Below, in pieces: positions 17,009 through 25,840 of a stretch of DNA of 64,000 bases. Each line of letters starts with the position of its first letter. The stretch's first letter is position 1. Both the position numbers and the translations under genes were made by a program. Location: contig NZ_CP011311.1 in the NCBI RefSeq assembly GCF_000980815.1, forward strand, positions 788,571-852,570, written 5' to 3'. The notes beneath the pieces are model-generated. The model had not been told where the DNA came from. It ran no database searches and worked only from the letters and a program-made list of their open reading frames with translations. Source of the DNA: Corynebacterium camporealensis. Its GTDB lineage: Bacteria; Actinomycetota; Actinomycetes; Mycobacteriales; Mycobacteriaceae.

Positions 17009-17869
17009 ATGCCTTTCAACTTTTCACTGGATCCGCTGCCGCGAGGAGTAATCCTTGCTGCCACTCCACTGGGTAATGCTGCTGATGCTTCTGCACGCCT
17101 GATTCATGCTTTGGGCAATGCCACAGTCGTTGCAGCAGAAGACACGCGCCGAGTACGTTCCCTGGCGCAGGCGCTGGGTGTGGAAATTCGTGGCACGGTG
17201 GTCTCTAATTTCGACCACAACGAAGAAGAACGCGTGGCCAAGCTTCTCGATGCCGCCCGGTCTGGCAGCGTGCTCGTCGTGACCGATGCGGGCATGCCGG
17301 TGGTCTCGGACCCAGGCTTTTCCATCGTGCAGGCGGCCGCCGCTGCCGATGTCCCCGTCACCTGCTTCCCCGGCCCCTCCGCCGTGCCGACAGCGTTAGC
17401 GCTGTCGGGGTTAGGCGTGGGTCACTTCATCTTCGATGGCTTTGCACCGCGCAAGGCGGGGCAGAAGGAGACGTGGTTGAAATCCCTGCGCGGGGAAAAG
17501 CGCGCGGTGGCGTTCTTTGAATCCCCGCACCGTTTGGCCGAAACCCTGCAGCAGGCCGCTGAGATTCTCGGCGCTGATCGCCCTGCCGCTGTCTGCCGGG
17601 AGTTGACCAAGACCTACGAAGAGGTCAAGCGCGGCACGTTAGGGGAGTTGGCTGAGTGGGCATCGCAAGGCGTGCGCGGGGAAATCACCGTCGTGATCGA
17701 AGGCGGAGGGGATTCTGGCGCCAGTATGGAGGAATTGGTACAGCGTGCCCTGGAGTTGGAGGCAGGCGGATTGCGCTTGAAGGACGCGTGCAAGGAGGCT
17801 GCCCGAGGTCAGTCGGTATCGAACCGCGAACTGTACGACGCCGCGCTGCAAACCCGCGATCAACATTAG
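17009..17869 (+). CDS. 16S rRNA (cytidine-1402-2'-O)-methyltransferase RsmI
   Basis: A 286-residue SAM-dependent methyltransferase of the tetrapyrrole-methylase fold. The motifs ILAATPLGNAADAS, VAAEDTRR, TDAGMPVVSDPG and FFESPHR are all present. It methylates C1402 in the decoding centre. The frame is open upstream to 16781, but the conserved N-terminus begins at ATG 17009 (MPFNFSLDPLPRG), 67 nt from the divergent pmt start. Confidence 0.93.
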   Translation: MPFNFSLDPLPRGVILAATPLGNAADASARLIHALGNATVVAAEDTRRVRSLAQALGVEIRGTVVSNFDHNEEERVAKLLDAARSGSVLVVTDAGMPVVSDPGFSIVQAAAAADVPVTCFPGPSAVPTALALSGLGVGHFIFDGFAPRKAGQKETWLKSLRGEKRAVAFFESPHRLAETLQQAAEILGADRPAAVCRELTKTYEEVKRGTLGELAEWASQGVRGEITVVIEGGGDSGASMEELVQRALELEAGGLRLKDACKEAARGQSVSNRELYDAALQTRDQH

Positions 17870-17902
17870 CCCAGCGTGTGGCCCGGATCACCGAACTTGC
17901 CT

Positions 17903-17928
17903 AAATGTGCGATGGTCGAGCCACATTT
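17903..17928. promoter_or_regulatory. Inverted repeat upstream of betP
   Basis: AAATGTG (17903-17909) is mirrored by CACATTT (17922-17928). A related AAATGTGACC follows near 17957. A weak GlxR-like sequence (TGTGG-N6-TCACC) lies at 17877-17892. In C. glutamicum betP is controlled by MtrA; I cannot match a defined MtrA site here. The 269 bp between rsmI and betP hold no gene. Confidence 0.35.
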
Positions 17929-18138
17929 ATGCCGTTTAAGCAGTGATTTTCTGCAAATGTGACCAAATTGTTATAGGACTGAGAAAATTAAGGTCTAGAA
18001 ACATGAGATATGCAGCGGGTTCCCTAGGGTGCAAGGTACGCGGACTTTAGGTGGTTGAGCTAGAAAACTCCTGGAAGTAGGCGCAAAATCAGCTTGGGGC
18101 GTTTGCTTAATCGATGAAGTCCACCCAAGGTGGATTGC

Positions 18139-19974
18139 ATGAGTAAACCAGAAGTAGATGGCTCCGTGCCAGAAGGAGTTGATCCACACGACCCGGACGT
18201 GTTGGATGCAAAACCCGACGATCAAGCTTACGAAACAGTAGACGAAGTACTGGAGGGCCAGGCTGCCTCGAGCCAGCTGGCCTCCATGCTCGATGACCGC
18301 ATCGACTATGAAAACTACGAAGACCCAACGGTCGAGCTGGCTGCCGATTCCGACGATGCCAAGATTGACTGGACCATTACCGGTGTTGCCGGTGTCCTGA
18401 TTCTGGGCATCGTTATCTGGGGTCTGTCCATGCCAGATAGCTTTGCTTCGGTCTCGACCACTCTGCTCAATGGCGTGGTAGAGAACTTCGGCTGGGCTTT
18501 CGTGCTCTTTAACACCATCTTTGTGGCCTTCATCATTTGCATTGCGGTTTCGAAGTTTGGCGCTATCAAACTTGGTGGCGTCAACGAGGAGCCGGAATTC
18601 CACACGCTGTCGTGGATTGCGATGATGTTCGCTGCCGGTATGGGCATCGGCCTGATGTTCTACGGCGCATCCGAGCCGCTGTCCTTCTACCGCGACGGCG
18701 TGCCTGGCCATGGCACTGGTGACGTGGATGTCTCCATCGCCACCTCGATGTTCCACTGGACGCTGCACCCGTGGGCAACCTACGCGATTGTGGGTCTGGC
18801 TATTGCCTACTCGACCTTCCGCATTGGTCGTAAGCAGCTGCTGTCGTCCGCCTTCGTTCCGCTGATTGGTCAGCGCAACGCTGAAGGCGCACTGGGCAAG
18901 TTCATCGACATCCTGGCTATTTTCACCACTGTGTTCGGTACCGCTTGCTCCCTGGGTCTGGGTGCACTGCAGATCCAGGGTGGCCTGCAGGCCTCCGGCA
19001 TCATTGAAGACCCGTCGAACTCCGTGGTTCTGGGCATCGTCCTGGTACTGACCCTGGCCTTTATCCTGTCGGCACTTTCTGGTGTGGGCAAGGGCATTCA
19101 GTACCTGTCTAACGCCAACATGGTGATGGCTGCTCTGCTGGCTATCGTCGTGTTTATTGTCGGTCCGACCCTGGTTGCCCTGAACATGATTCCGGGCGCT
19201 ATTGGTAACTACCTGAACTACTTCACCGAGATGATCGGCCGTACCTCCGAGTCCAACAACGGTGAGGCCGCCGAGTGGATGTCCTCCTGGACCCTGTTCT
19301 ACTGGGCATGGTGGGTCTCTTGGTCCCCGTTCGTTGGTATGTTCCTGGCTCGTATCTCCCGTGGCCGTTCCGTGCGTGAGTTCTGCCTGACCGTGCTGTT
19401 CGTTCCGGCAGGCGTTTCCGTGGTCTGGTTCTCCATCTTCGGTGGCACCGCTATCAATATGGAGCAGACCGGCCAGTCCATTACCGCTGACGCACCAGAG
19501 CAGGAGCTGTTCAACCTGCTGGGCAACCTGCCACTGGGTGCCATCACGTCTGTGATCGCCATGATTCTGCTGGCTACCTTCTTCATCACCTCGGCTGACT
19601 CTGCATCGACCGTGATGGGTTCGATGTCTCAGAATGGTCGTGCGGATGCTACTCCGTGGCTGTCCGCTGCCTGGGGTGTTTTGACCGCGGCTGTCGGCTT
19701 GGTCCTGCTGGTGACCGACGAGGACTCCCTGAACAATTTGCAGAACGTCACCATCGTTGCTGCATCGCCGTTCCTCATCATCCTGGTCTGCCTGATGTTC
19801 TCCATCGTGAAGGACCTGCGCAACGACATCATTTACCTGGAGTACCGCGAAGCGCAGAACTTCCAGCGCAAGCTGGCCCGCGAGCGCCGCATCCACCGCG
19901 AGTACCAGCGTGGCGAAGCTCTGCGCAAGCGTCGCGACGAGCGCCGCGCAGCCCGTCAGCAGCCGAACGCCTAA
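18139..19974 (+). CDS. Glycine betaine transporter BetP (BCCT family)
   Basis: A 611-residue sodium-coupled betaine importer with 12 TM helices. It carries the unwound TM3 motif [12 protein letters not shown], the TM8 Trp box [12 protein letters not shown], and SADSAST in a late helix. The C-terminal cytoplasmic tail ([20 protein letters not shown]) is strongly basic like the potassium-sensing tail of C. glutamicum BetP, and the acidic N-terminus (~60 residues) is also conserved in kind. The ATG at 18139 has AAGGTGG upstream and is preferred to the GTG at 18130. The position after rsmI matches the betP locus of C. glutamicum. A terminator follows. Confidence 0.93.
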   Translation: MSKPEVDGSVPEGVDPHDPDVLDAKPDDQAYETVDEVLEGQAASSQLASMLDDRIDYENYEDPTVELAADSDDAKIDWTITGVAGVLILGIVIWGLSMPDSFASVSTTLLNGVVENFGWAFVLFNTIFVAFIICIAVSKFGAIKLGGVNEEPEFHTLSWIAMMFAAGMGIGLMFYGASEPLSFYRDGVPGHGTGDVDVSIATSMFHWTLHPWATYAIVGLAIAYSTFRIGRKQLLSSAFVPLIGQRNAEGALGKFIDILAIFTTVFGTACSLGLGALQIQGGLQASGIIEDPSNSVVLGIVLVLTLAFILSALSGVGKGIQYLSNANMVMAALLAIVVFIVGPTLVALNMIPGAIGNYLNYFTEMIGRTSESNNGEAAEWMSSWTLFYWAWWVSWSPFVGMFLARISRGRSVREFCLTVLFVPAGVSVVWFSIFGGTAINMEQTGQSITADAPEQELFNLLGNLPLGAITSVIAMILLATFFITSADSASTVMGSMSQNGRADATPWLSAAWGVLTAAVGLVLLVTDEDSLNNLQNVTIVAASPFLIILVCLMFSIVKDLRNDIIYLEYREAQNFQRKLARERRIHREYQRGEALRKRRDERRAARQQPNA

Positions 19975-20024
19975 ATGTTTCAGGCCTGGTTCGCTGCGTT
20001 TAGCAGCTGAGCTGGCAGCCGAGT

Positions 20025-20050
20025 GCCCCCGGATTTTCCGGGGGCGTTTT
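20025..20050 (+). terminator. Rho-independent terminator of betP
   Basis: GCCCCCGG (20025-20032) pairs with CCGGGGGC (20038-20045) around a 5-nt loop, followed by GTTTT. It lies 50 nt after the betP stop. Confidence 0.85.
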
Positions 20051-20107
20051 CGCGTTTTAGTTCATTAAACAAAGTGTGGAATTACATATATAACGCCGTA
20101 ATGTGCA

Positions 20108-20140
20108 GTTCAACAAAGGTTTACTAAGGCTTTGATAGGT
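20108..20140 (+). promoter_or_regulatory. 11-bp direct repeats resembling a Pho box
   Basis: GTTCAACAAAG (20108-20118) is followed directly by GTTTACTAAGG (20119-20129) and a weaker third unit (20130-20140). Streptomyces PhoP boxes are 11-bp direct repeats built on GTTCACC, which these resemble. They lie 150-180 nt upstream of a secreted glycerophosphodiesterase, where phosphate control would make sense. The rest of the 313-bp gap between betP and this gene shows nothing else I can name. Confidence 0.4.
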
Positions 20141-20287
20141 GTTTTGATCTCGTTCTCGCCCCGTTAGTTTCTGCTGCCTAGGTTTGTTACTTGCTGCGTA
20201 AGGCACTGTGCTGGCAGTGCGCGCGGTATTGCAACAAGGAAATGCACCCCAGGCATAGCCTGTAACCAACCGACGGAGCATCGTCTC

Positions 20288-21106
20288 GTGAGAACTCGAT
20301 CAGTAGCGCGTCTTTCAGTAGCAAGTATTGCTGTTGCCCTCGTGGGCTCCCTGAGTAGCGTCATCGCTCAGGCTCAAGATTTAGTCCTTGGTGAAGAAAC
20401 CCAGTCCGTTGCTCACCGTGGGGACAAGGAGTATCACCCAGACAACAGCCTTGCTGGAATTGAATCAGCAATCGCGAAGCAGGCTGACTGGATTGAAATC
20501 GACTTACAGTACAACCGCGATGGGGATGTGTTCTTCCTGTCTCACGACAACGGTTGCTCGGGCCCAGGTGGCATCGCGCTGATTGATACAGCGAGCTACG
20601 AAGACGTCGTCAACAAGTGTCAGCTCCCCGAGCTTGATGATTTGTTCGATATCGCTCACCGCACCGGGTATGACTCCTTCGTCTACGAGTTCATAAACAC
20701 CCCGTTGACTGCTTCCCAAGGCGGCAAGCGCTTGGCGCAAGAGATTACTGCTCAAGGCTTCCAGAACGACTCTTGGGTTTCTGGCTTTAGCGACATTGCT
20801 TTGGATGCCGTTCGCGAAGAGCAACCAGCGATCAACCTGATGCGCGTGCGTACATGGACTGGCGAAATCCCACTGTCGCGAACCTGGATTGATTCGACCG
20901 TCCGGCGTGGCTACGGCGCCCTCAACATCAACGTCGATGCGTTGACTCCCGAACGTGTCGACTATGCGCACTCCCAAGGACTATTGGTTTCTGCCTGGGG
21001 ATGGCCTGATGCGCTTGAAGAAGACAACCAACGCGCTATCGACCTAGGCGTGGACATGTTTATGACTGACCGCCTGGATCATCTCAACATGCTGCTCAGC
21101 AACTAA
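20288..21106 (+). CDS. Secreted glycerophosphodiester phosphodiesterase
   Basis: 272 residues, starting at GTG 20288. It has an Arg-rich signal peptide with cleavage near AQAQD (~30), then a GDPD barrel with catalytic and metal residues in VAHRGDKEYHPDNS, DWIEIDLQYNRDGDVFFLSHD and a C-terminal VDMFMTDRLD. Such enzymes release glycerol-3-phosphate from glycerophosphodiesters outside the cell. It is only 40 nt from an ABC importer operon on the same strand, which suggests that the product or a related organophosphate is imported. Distant relatives include phospholipase D toxins, but the active-site layout is GDPD-like. Confidence 0.85.
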   Translation: MRTRSVARLSVASIAVALVGSLSSVIAQAQDLVLGEETQSVAHRGDKEYHPDNSLAGIESAIAKQADWIEIDLQYNRDGDVFFLSHDNGCSGPGGIALIDTASYEDVVNKCQLPELDDLFDIAHRTGYDSFVYEFINTPLTASQGGKRLAQEITAQGFQNDSWVSGFSDIALDAVREEQPAINLMRVRTWTGEIPLSRTWIDSTVRRGYGALNINVDALTPERVDYAHSQGLLVSAWGWPDALEEDNQRAIDLGVDMFMTDRLDHLNMLLSN

Positions 21107-21145
21107 TTTTTCTCACTCATCTCACCCCCGAACTGGAGAACTCTC

Positions 21146-22192
21146 ATGTTTAACCGCAAGCTCACCACCGTTATGGCCGTAACCGCGGCTGCAACCCTCC
21201 CCCTGTCCGCCTGCGCAATTGGCGGCGGCGGATCCTCTGAAAACGGCGAGGACAACATCGTCGTGTCCTACAACACGCCGGAAGAGTGGGCTAACTGGCG
21301 CGAGGTGCTGGATAAGTTCACGGAGGAAACCGGCATCGATGCACCGAATGACCCGAAGAACTCCGGACAGACCTTGTCGGCACTCTCTGCAGAGAAGGCC
21401 GCTCCGGCAGCAGATGTTGCCTACTACGGCATCGTCTTCGGTATGAATGCACAGGAAGAAGACCTGATCACCCCGTACCAGCCAGAAGGCTTCGATGCGG
21501 TTCCAGACAACCTGAAGGATCCAGAAGGCAACTGGTTCACCGTCCACCAGGGCGCTGTGGCCATGCTGGTCAACACTGATGAGCTTGGCGATGCCGAGGT
21601 TCCACGTTGCTGGGAGGATCTGAAGGATCCGCAGTACAAGGACATGGTTGGCTACCTGAACCCAACTCAGGCTGCAGTGGGCTACTCCGTGCTGACCGCA
21701 GCGAACCTGGGCCTGGGTGGCGACCTGGACAACTTCGAGCCGGGCCTGGAGTGGGCTGAGGAGATGGCTGCCAACGGTGCTCAGACCCCGGCACAGACCG
21801 CTACTTCCTCTGTGCAGCAGGGTGAGATTCCGATCCTCATCGACGCTGACTTCAACGGCTACATGCTGGCCAACGAAGGTTCGCCAATTGAGGTTGTGTA
21901 CCCATGCGAAGGCACCCTGAGTATTCCGTACACCATGAGCCTGGTCAACGGTGCGCCGCACGAGGAGAACGGCAAGGCCCTGCTGGATTATGTACTTTCT
22001 GATGCAGCACAACAGGAGTTCGCCGCTAGCTTCCTGCGTCCAGTTCGCGAGGACGTAGAGTTGCCGCAGGAGGCACAGGATGCGTTCCCGAGCGACGAAG
22101 AGTACAACGAGCTGGTCAACGATACCGACTTCGAGAAGATGAACGAAGTTCAGGACGACGTCATGGCTTCTTATGAGGAGCGAGTTCGTTAG
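21146..22192 (+). CDS. ABC transporter substrate-binding lipoprotein
   Basis: 348 residues with a lipoprotein signal peptide (lipobox LSAC, Cys at ~23) followed by a Gly/Ser linker and a type II periplasmic-binding fold of the Fe3+/polyamine/phosphonate class. Visible pieces include VSYNTPEEWANWREVLDKF, WEDLKDPQYKDMVGY and PILIDADFNG. The ligand cannot be read from the sequence. The neighbouring GDPD and MBL-fold hydrolase suggest an organophosphate or phosphonate rather than iron; conserved iron-ligating tyrosine pairs are not evident. AACTGGAGAACTC precedes the ATG. Confidence 0.85.
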   Translation: MFNRKLTTVMAVTAAATLPLSACAIGGGGSSENGEDNIVVSYNTPEEWANWREVLDKFTEETGIDAPNDPKNSGQTLSALSAEKAAPAADVAYYGIVFGMNAQEEDLITPYQPEGFDAVPDNLKDPEGNWFTVHQGAVAMLVNTDELGDAEVPRCWEDLKDPQYKDMVGYLNPTQAAVGYSVLTAANLGLGGDLDNFEPGLEWAEEMAANGAQTPAQTATSSVQQGEIPILIDADFNGYMLANEGSPIEVVYPCEGTLSIPYTMSLVNGAPHEENGKALLDYVLSDAAQQEFAASFLRPVREDVELPQEAQDAFPSDEEYNELVNDTDFEKMNEVQDDVMASYEERVR

Positions 22193-22194
22193 TA

Positions 22195-23046
22195 ATGGCG
22201 CGAACTTCTGCCCCTTCCAACTCCTACCTACGGGCGTCCTGGCTAGCGCTGCCACTGTTGGTGGTCTTGGCATTTGTCCTGGTATGGCCGATGTTGACCC
22301 TGGGTATTCAGAGTCTTACTACTGAAGACTCTGTCTTTACCCTGGAGCGCTACATCAACGTCATGACCAGTGAGCGTTACTTGAGTTCACTGGCGTTGAC
22401 GGCCGGCTTGGCATTGCTATCGACAGTGCTGGCGCTCATCTTGTGCGTGCCTGCTGGACTGTACATCAGCTCTGACAACTCACTGTTGGGCAAGATTCTG
22501 GCAGTCGCATTGTCTATTCCGATGAGTTTGCCGGGCATCGTCATTGGCTTCTTCATCATCTTGCTCGTTGGCAACACCGGCGTGGTCCCCTTGCTTTTTG
22601 AAGCAGCAACAGGAGAGAGGCAGATCCAGATTGCCTATACCTGGATTGGCCTGACGCTGGGTTATGTCTACTTCCAAATTCCGCGCGTGGTGCTGGTTAT
22701 CCGCGGCGCCTCCGATGGAGTCAGCGATGAAGTCATCAACTCTGCGCGTGCATTGGGAGCTAACACCGCGACAATTTATGGGCGCGTGATTTTGCCAGCC
22801 TTGCGTCCTGCCATTGCCAGCGCGAGTGCGTTGTCCTTTGCGACAGCATTCGGTGCTTACGGCACAGCCGCAACTTTGTCGCGCGGCCTGCGCGTGATGC
22901 CCATCGAGATTGCCGCTGCCTTTACCGATAACTTCCAGCCCGCCACAGCTGCAACACTCAGCCTGGTCTTGGCTGGCGTTACAACGGCAGTTCTGGTCGG
23001 TGTGAACGCATGGGGTGCTAGGAAGAATGTGAGGTCTGCTGTATGA
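22195..23046 (+). CDS. ABC transporter permease, first subunit
   Basis: 283 residues, six TM helices, with the cytoplasmic EAA loop (SARALGANTATIYGRVILPAL region) that docks on the ATPase. It belongs to the CysTW/PotB-type permeases. It starts 3 nt after the binding-protein gene and overlaps the second permease by 4 nt (ATGA). Confidence 0.9.
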   Translation: MARTSAPSNSYLRASWLALPLLVVLAFVLVWPMLTLGIQSLTTEDSVFTLERYINVMTSERYLSSLALTAGLALLSTVLALILCVPAGLYISSDNSLLGKILAVALSIPMSLPGIVIGFFIILLVGNTGVVPLLFEAATGERQIQIAYTWIGLTLGYVYFQIPRVVLVIRGASDGVSDEVINSARALGANTATIYGRVILPALRPAIASASALSFATAFGAYGTAATLSRGLRVMPIEIAAAFTDNFQPATAATLSLVLAGVTTAVLVGVNAWGARKNVRSAV

Positions 23047-23873
23047 GTACTGCAACATCGCAAAGCGCAGCTGCTAAGCCACGGCCAAAGAAGAAGCAAC
23101 TGGATCCGGTGGAACGCGTTGGCAAGTTTGCGGCCATCTTCACCGCGTTCCTTACGCTGGTGCCCATCCCGATTGTGCTGTTGGTATCCATCAGCAGTAA
23201 CTGGGTTCAGGGCCCGTTCGCCGGTGTAACTTTCGAGTGGTTCGCACGTGCGTGGTCGCGTATGGATCAGGCGGTATTCGTCAGCTTGCAGATCATGGTC
23301 ATCGTCTTGACCATCGACCTGATTGTGGCCTTGCCTGCCTCGTGGTTTATCACGCGCTATCAATTCCCAGGCCGGTCGGTTCTGCGCTCAATGACTTCGT
23401 TGCCACTGGCTATTCCGGGCATCGCGATTGGTTTGGGTTTGATTCTTTCCTTCCCGCACCTGCGCGAATCTGGTTGGTTGCTGGTTGCAGGTCACGTGCT
23501 TTACACGATTCCTTTCTTGCTGGGAACACTGATTCCAGCGATGGATAGCCCGCGCCTGAAAGACCAGGAAGTCGTTGCGTCATCCTTGGGCATGCACCCG
23601 TTCCGCACCTTCTTCACGGTGACGTTGCCGGCTATTCGGCGTGCGCTCTTTGGCGGAATCTTGATGGTCGTGACGCTGTCGCTGGGTGAGTTCAACGTAT
23701 CCTTCTTCCTTTTCACCCCGACGGCCCAGCCGATGCCGGTGTTCCTCTTCGACAGTTATCTCACCGGCCGTATTGAGCAGGCTGCAGCGCAGACAATTAT
23801 CTTCCTCGCGATGGTGATTATCCCCGCGATTTTCCTTGAAAAGTTCCAAAAACAACAGGTAGGAGCTGCCTAA
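23043..23873 (+). CDS. ABC transporter permease, second subunit
   Basis: 276 residues, six TM helices; the EAA motif is DQEVVASSLGMHPFRTFF with TLPAIRRALFGG after it (PotC-type). The N-terminal ~30 residues are basic and cytoplasmic. It forms the heterodimeric channel with the preceding permease. Overlap of 4 nt on the left and a 3-nt gap to the ATPase gene show tight coupling. Confidence 0.9.
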   Translation: MSTATSQSAAAKPRPKKKQLDPVERVGKFAAIFTAFLTLVPIPIVLLVSISSNWVQGPFAGVTFEWFARAWSRMDQAVFVSLQIMVIVLTIDLIVALPASWFITRYQFPGRSVLRSMTSLPLAIPGIAIGLGLILSFPHLRESGWLLVAGHVLYTIPFLLGTLIPAMDSPRLKDQEVVASSLGMHPFRTFFTVTLPAIRRALFGGILMVVTLSLGEFNVSFFLFTPTAQPMPVFLFDSYLTGRIEQAAAQTIIFLAMVIIPAIFLEKFQKQQVGAA

Positions 23874-23876
23874 ATA

Positions 23877-24947
23877 ATGTCAGACCGTAAAAATGATGCC
23901 GCACAAGCGGCCTCGCTGGAACTCACCGGAGTCAACTTCCGGTATCCCGGCGGCGACAAGCTGGCGATCAGCGACATCAATGTCTCCGTCGAGGCAGCAT
24001 CGATTAGCGCGTTGGTTGGCCCCTCCGGTTGTGGCAAGTCCACCTTGCTGAAGACCGTCGGCGGCATGATTGCGCCGGAAGACGGCCAAGTGCTTATTGG
24101 TGGCAATGACGTCACCCATACGCCAATGACCAAGCGCAAGATTGGTTGGGTTCCTCAGCAGTACGCACTCTTTGAGCACATGGACGTCAAGAGCAATGTC
24201 GCGTTTGGCCTGCGCGCACAGAAGTTCCCCAAGACGCAGCGCGTCGAGCGCGTCAAAGAAATGCTCGAGCTGTGTCAGATGACGGAGTTCGCTGACCGTG
24301 CAGTTGATGAGCTCTCTGGTGGTCAGCGTCAGCGTGTGGCTATTGCGCGTGCGCTTGCACCGTACCCGCGACTGCTGCTGCTCGATGAGCCACTGGCAGC
24401 ACTCGACCCGCAGCTGCGCGGAAAGCTGCGCGCTGACCTACGCAAGATGATCCGCGATGCGGGTGTGACCACCATTATCGTCACCCACGACCAGGAAGAA
24501 GCCCTCGCCATGGCTGACCACCTCGTGGTGATGAAGAAGGGAGAGGTCGCACAATCTGGTGCACCAAGCAAGGTGTGGTCCCGTCCAGAAACTGCTTGGG
24601 TGGCGTCCTTCTTGGGCAATGCGCAGGTCATCCCAGTGCTGAAGAACCTGGACGGTAACCGCAGTGAAATCGCGCCGGGACTGGACGTTCCCACCACTGG
24701 CGATGGTGGTTCGCGAGTTGCGGTTCGACCTGTCGACTTCGTCGTTGAATCTGCTGAACATGCCGAAGGAGTTGAAGCAGAGATCATTGATAGCGAGTTC
24801 CACGGTGACTCCTATGCCGTCACGGTTCGTCTGCACGGCGAGCACGATGACTTAGTCCTTCCCGCACGCTCCCACGCAGAGCGGGAACCAGGCGAGGTGG
24901 TCCGTGTGAAAGCAAGTAATCATCGAGAGGTACCGGAGGTACGTTAA
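23877..24947 (+). CDS. ABC transporter ATP-binding protein
   Basis: 356 residues. Walker A GPSGCGKSTLLK, Q loop VPQQYALFEH, signature LSGGQRQRVAIARAL, Walker B LLLLDEPLAALD and switch His in IIVTHDQEEA are all intact. A C-terminal TOBE-like domain (~250-355) places it with the PotA/FbpC/PhnT group. It energises the importer encoded just upstream. Its TAA overlaps the ATG of the MBL-fold gene by 1 nt. Confidence 0.92.
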   Translation: MSDRKNDAAQAASLELTGVNFRYPGGDKLAISDINVSVEAASISALVGPSGCGKSTLLKTVGGMIAPEDGQVLIGGNDVTHTPMTKRKIGWVPQQYALFEHMDVKSNVAFGLRAQKFPKTQRVERVKEMLELCQMTEFADRAVDELSGGQRQRVAIARALAPYPRLLLLDEPLAALDPQLRGKLRADLRKMIRDAGVTTIIVTHDQEEALAMADHLVVMKKGEVAQSGAPSKVWSRPETAWVASFLGNAQVIPVLKNLDGNRSEIAPGLDVPTTGDGGSRVAVRPVDFVVESAEHAEGVEAEIIDSEFHGDSYAVTVRLHGEHDDLVLPARSHAEREPGEVVRVKASNHREVPEVR

Positions 24948-25750
24948 TGACTACACAAGAGATTAAGTCCGCAAAGCTCACCGTCATTGGTGCATCGGCA
25001 TGTGCGCCGACTGAACTGGGTGCTGCTTCGGGGTATTTGCTCGAAGTAGAAACCACCGAAGGAAAAGAAGGCATCCTCATTGACTGCGGCCCGGGCGTTA
25101 TTGCGACGCTGGCCAAGGAAGAGATGCTGGACCGTGTGACCGCATTGCTGGTCTCCCACTCGCATGCGGACCACTGTGCAGATCTGACTGTGCTGGCTTA
25201 CCGACGCTCTTTCCCTGAGGTGCTGCCGCAGATCCCACTCATCGCGCCAGAAGACCTTACTGGTCGTTTGCCGAAGCTGGACGAAGTCTTTGGTATCCCA
25301 AGTTTGGACACCATGCGCACGCCGTTGGAGTCCCAGTTCGATATCCAGGTTCGCAATCCTGGTGAGAACTTCGAGCTTGCTGGTTTGCAGGTTGAGACCA
25401 TCACCGCGGATCACCCGGTCCCGACGATGAGCATTAAGTTCCCAGAGCTGGGCTTCGTGTACACCGCAGATACTGCTTACACCGATGATCTGGAGAAGTT
25501 CGCGCAGGGCGCAGACTTCCTCCTGGCTGAGTGCACCTACCGCGCGGCAGACAAGGTGGACGTGAGCGGACATGGCCATCTGGATGGGCACACCGTCGCA
25601 AAGCTCGGGCACAACACGGGAACTGCCCACCTGGCAGTAACTCACTTGGCTGACCCCGCGCAGACCGATGAGATTGCCGAGGAAATCCGTACCATCCATT
25701 CCGGTGGTTTCACCATGGTCGCGCCGGGGATGGAATTTAAGCTTCGCTAA
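24947..25750 (+). CDS. MBL-fold metallo-hydrolase
   Basis: 267 residues with the metallo-beta-lactamase metal motif HSHADHCADL (~67-76), a second His in ITADHPVP, Asp in VYTADTAYTDDL and His in GHGHLDGHT. This is the RNase Z/PhnP-like branch, which mainly contains phosphodiesterases acting on nucleic acids, cyclic nucleotides or small cyclic phosphates. It has no signal peptide, so it is cytosolic. Being the last gene of the GDPD/ABC operon (1-nt overlap), it may hydrolyse the imported compound. The exact substrate is unknown. Confidence 0.8.
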   Translation: MTTQEIKSAKLTVIGASACAPTELGAASGYLLEVETTEGKEGILIDCGPGVIATLAKEEMLDRVTALLVSHSHADHCADLTVLAYRRSFPEVLPQIPLIAPEDLTGRLPKLDEVFGIPSLDTMRTPLESQFDIQVRNPGENFELAGLQVETITADHPVPTMSIKFPELGFVYTADTAYTDDLEKFAQGADFLLAECTYRAADKVDVSGHGHLDGHTVAKLGHNTGTAHLAVTHLADPAQTDEIAEEIRTIHSGGFTMVAPGMEFKLR

Positions 25751-25827
25751 GGGTGCGAAGCTGAACTTGGACCTAGTTCACAGTGGAGAAAGGCCATCTT
25801 ATTGTGCGATGGCCAACTCCGTTTCGA

Positions 25828-25833
25828 TAGAGT
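25828..25833 (+). promoter_or_regulatory. Probable -10 hexamer of metG
   Basis: TAGAGT lies exactly 7 nt before the metG ATG, with no Shine-Dalgarno; a leaderless transcript is likely. Confidence 0.45.
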
Positions 25834-25840
25834 AGTGCGC

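Noticed and set aside
17995..19896. 633-codon open frame on the minus strand
   Set aside because: It is antisense to betP, whose sequence, start and terminator are clear. The translation is low-complexity and without domain character, typical of a shadow of a GC-rich gene.
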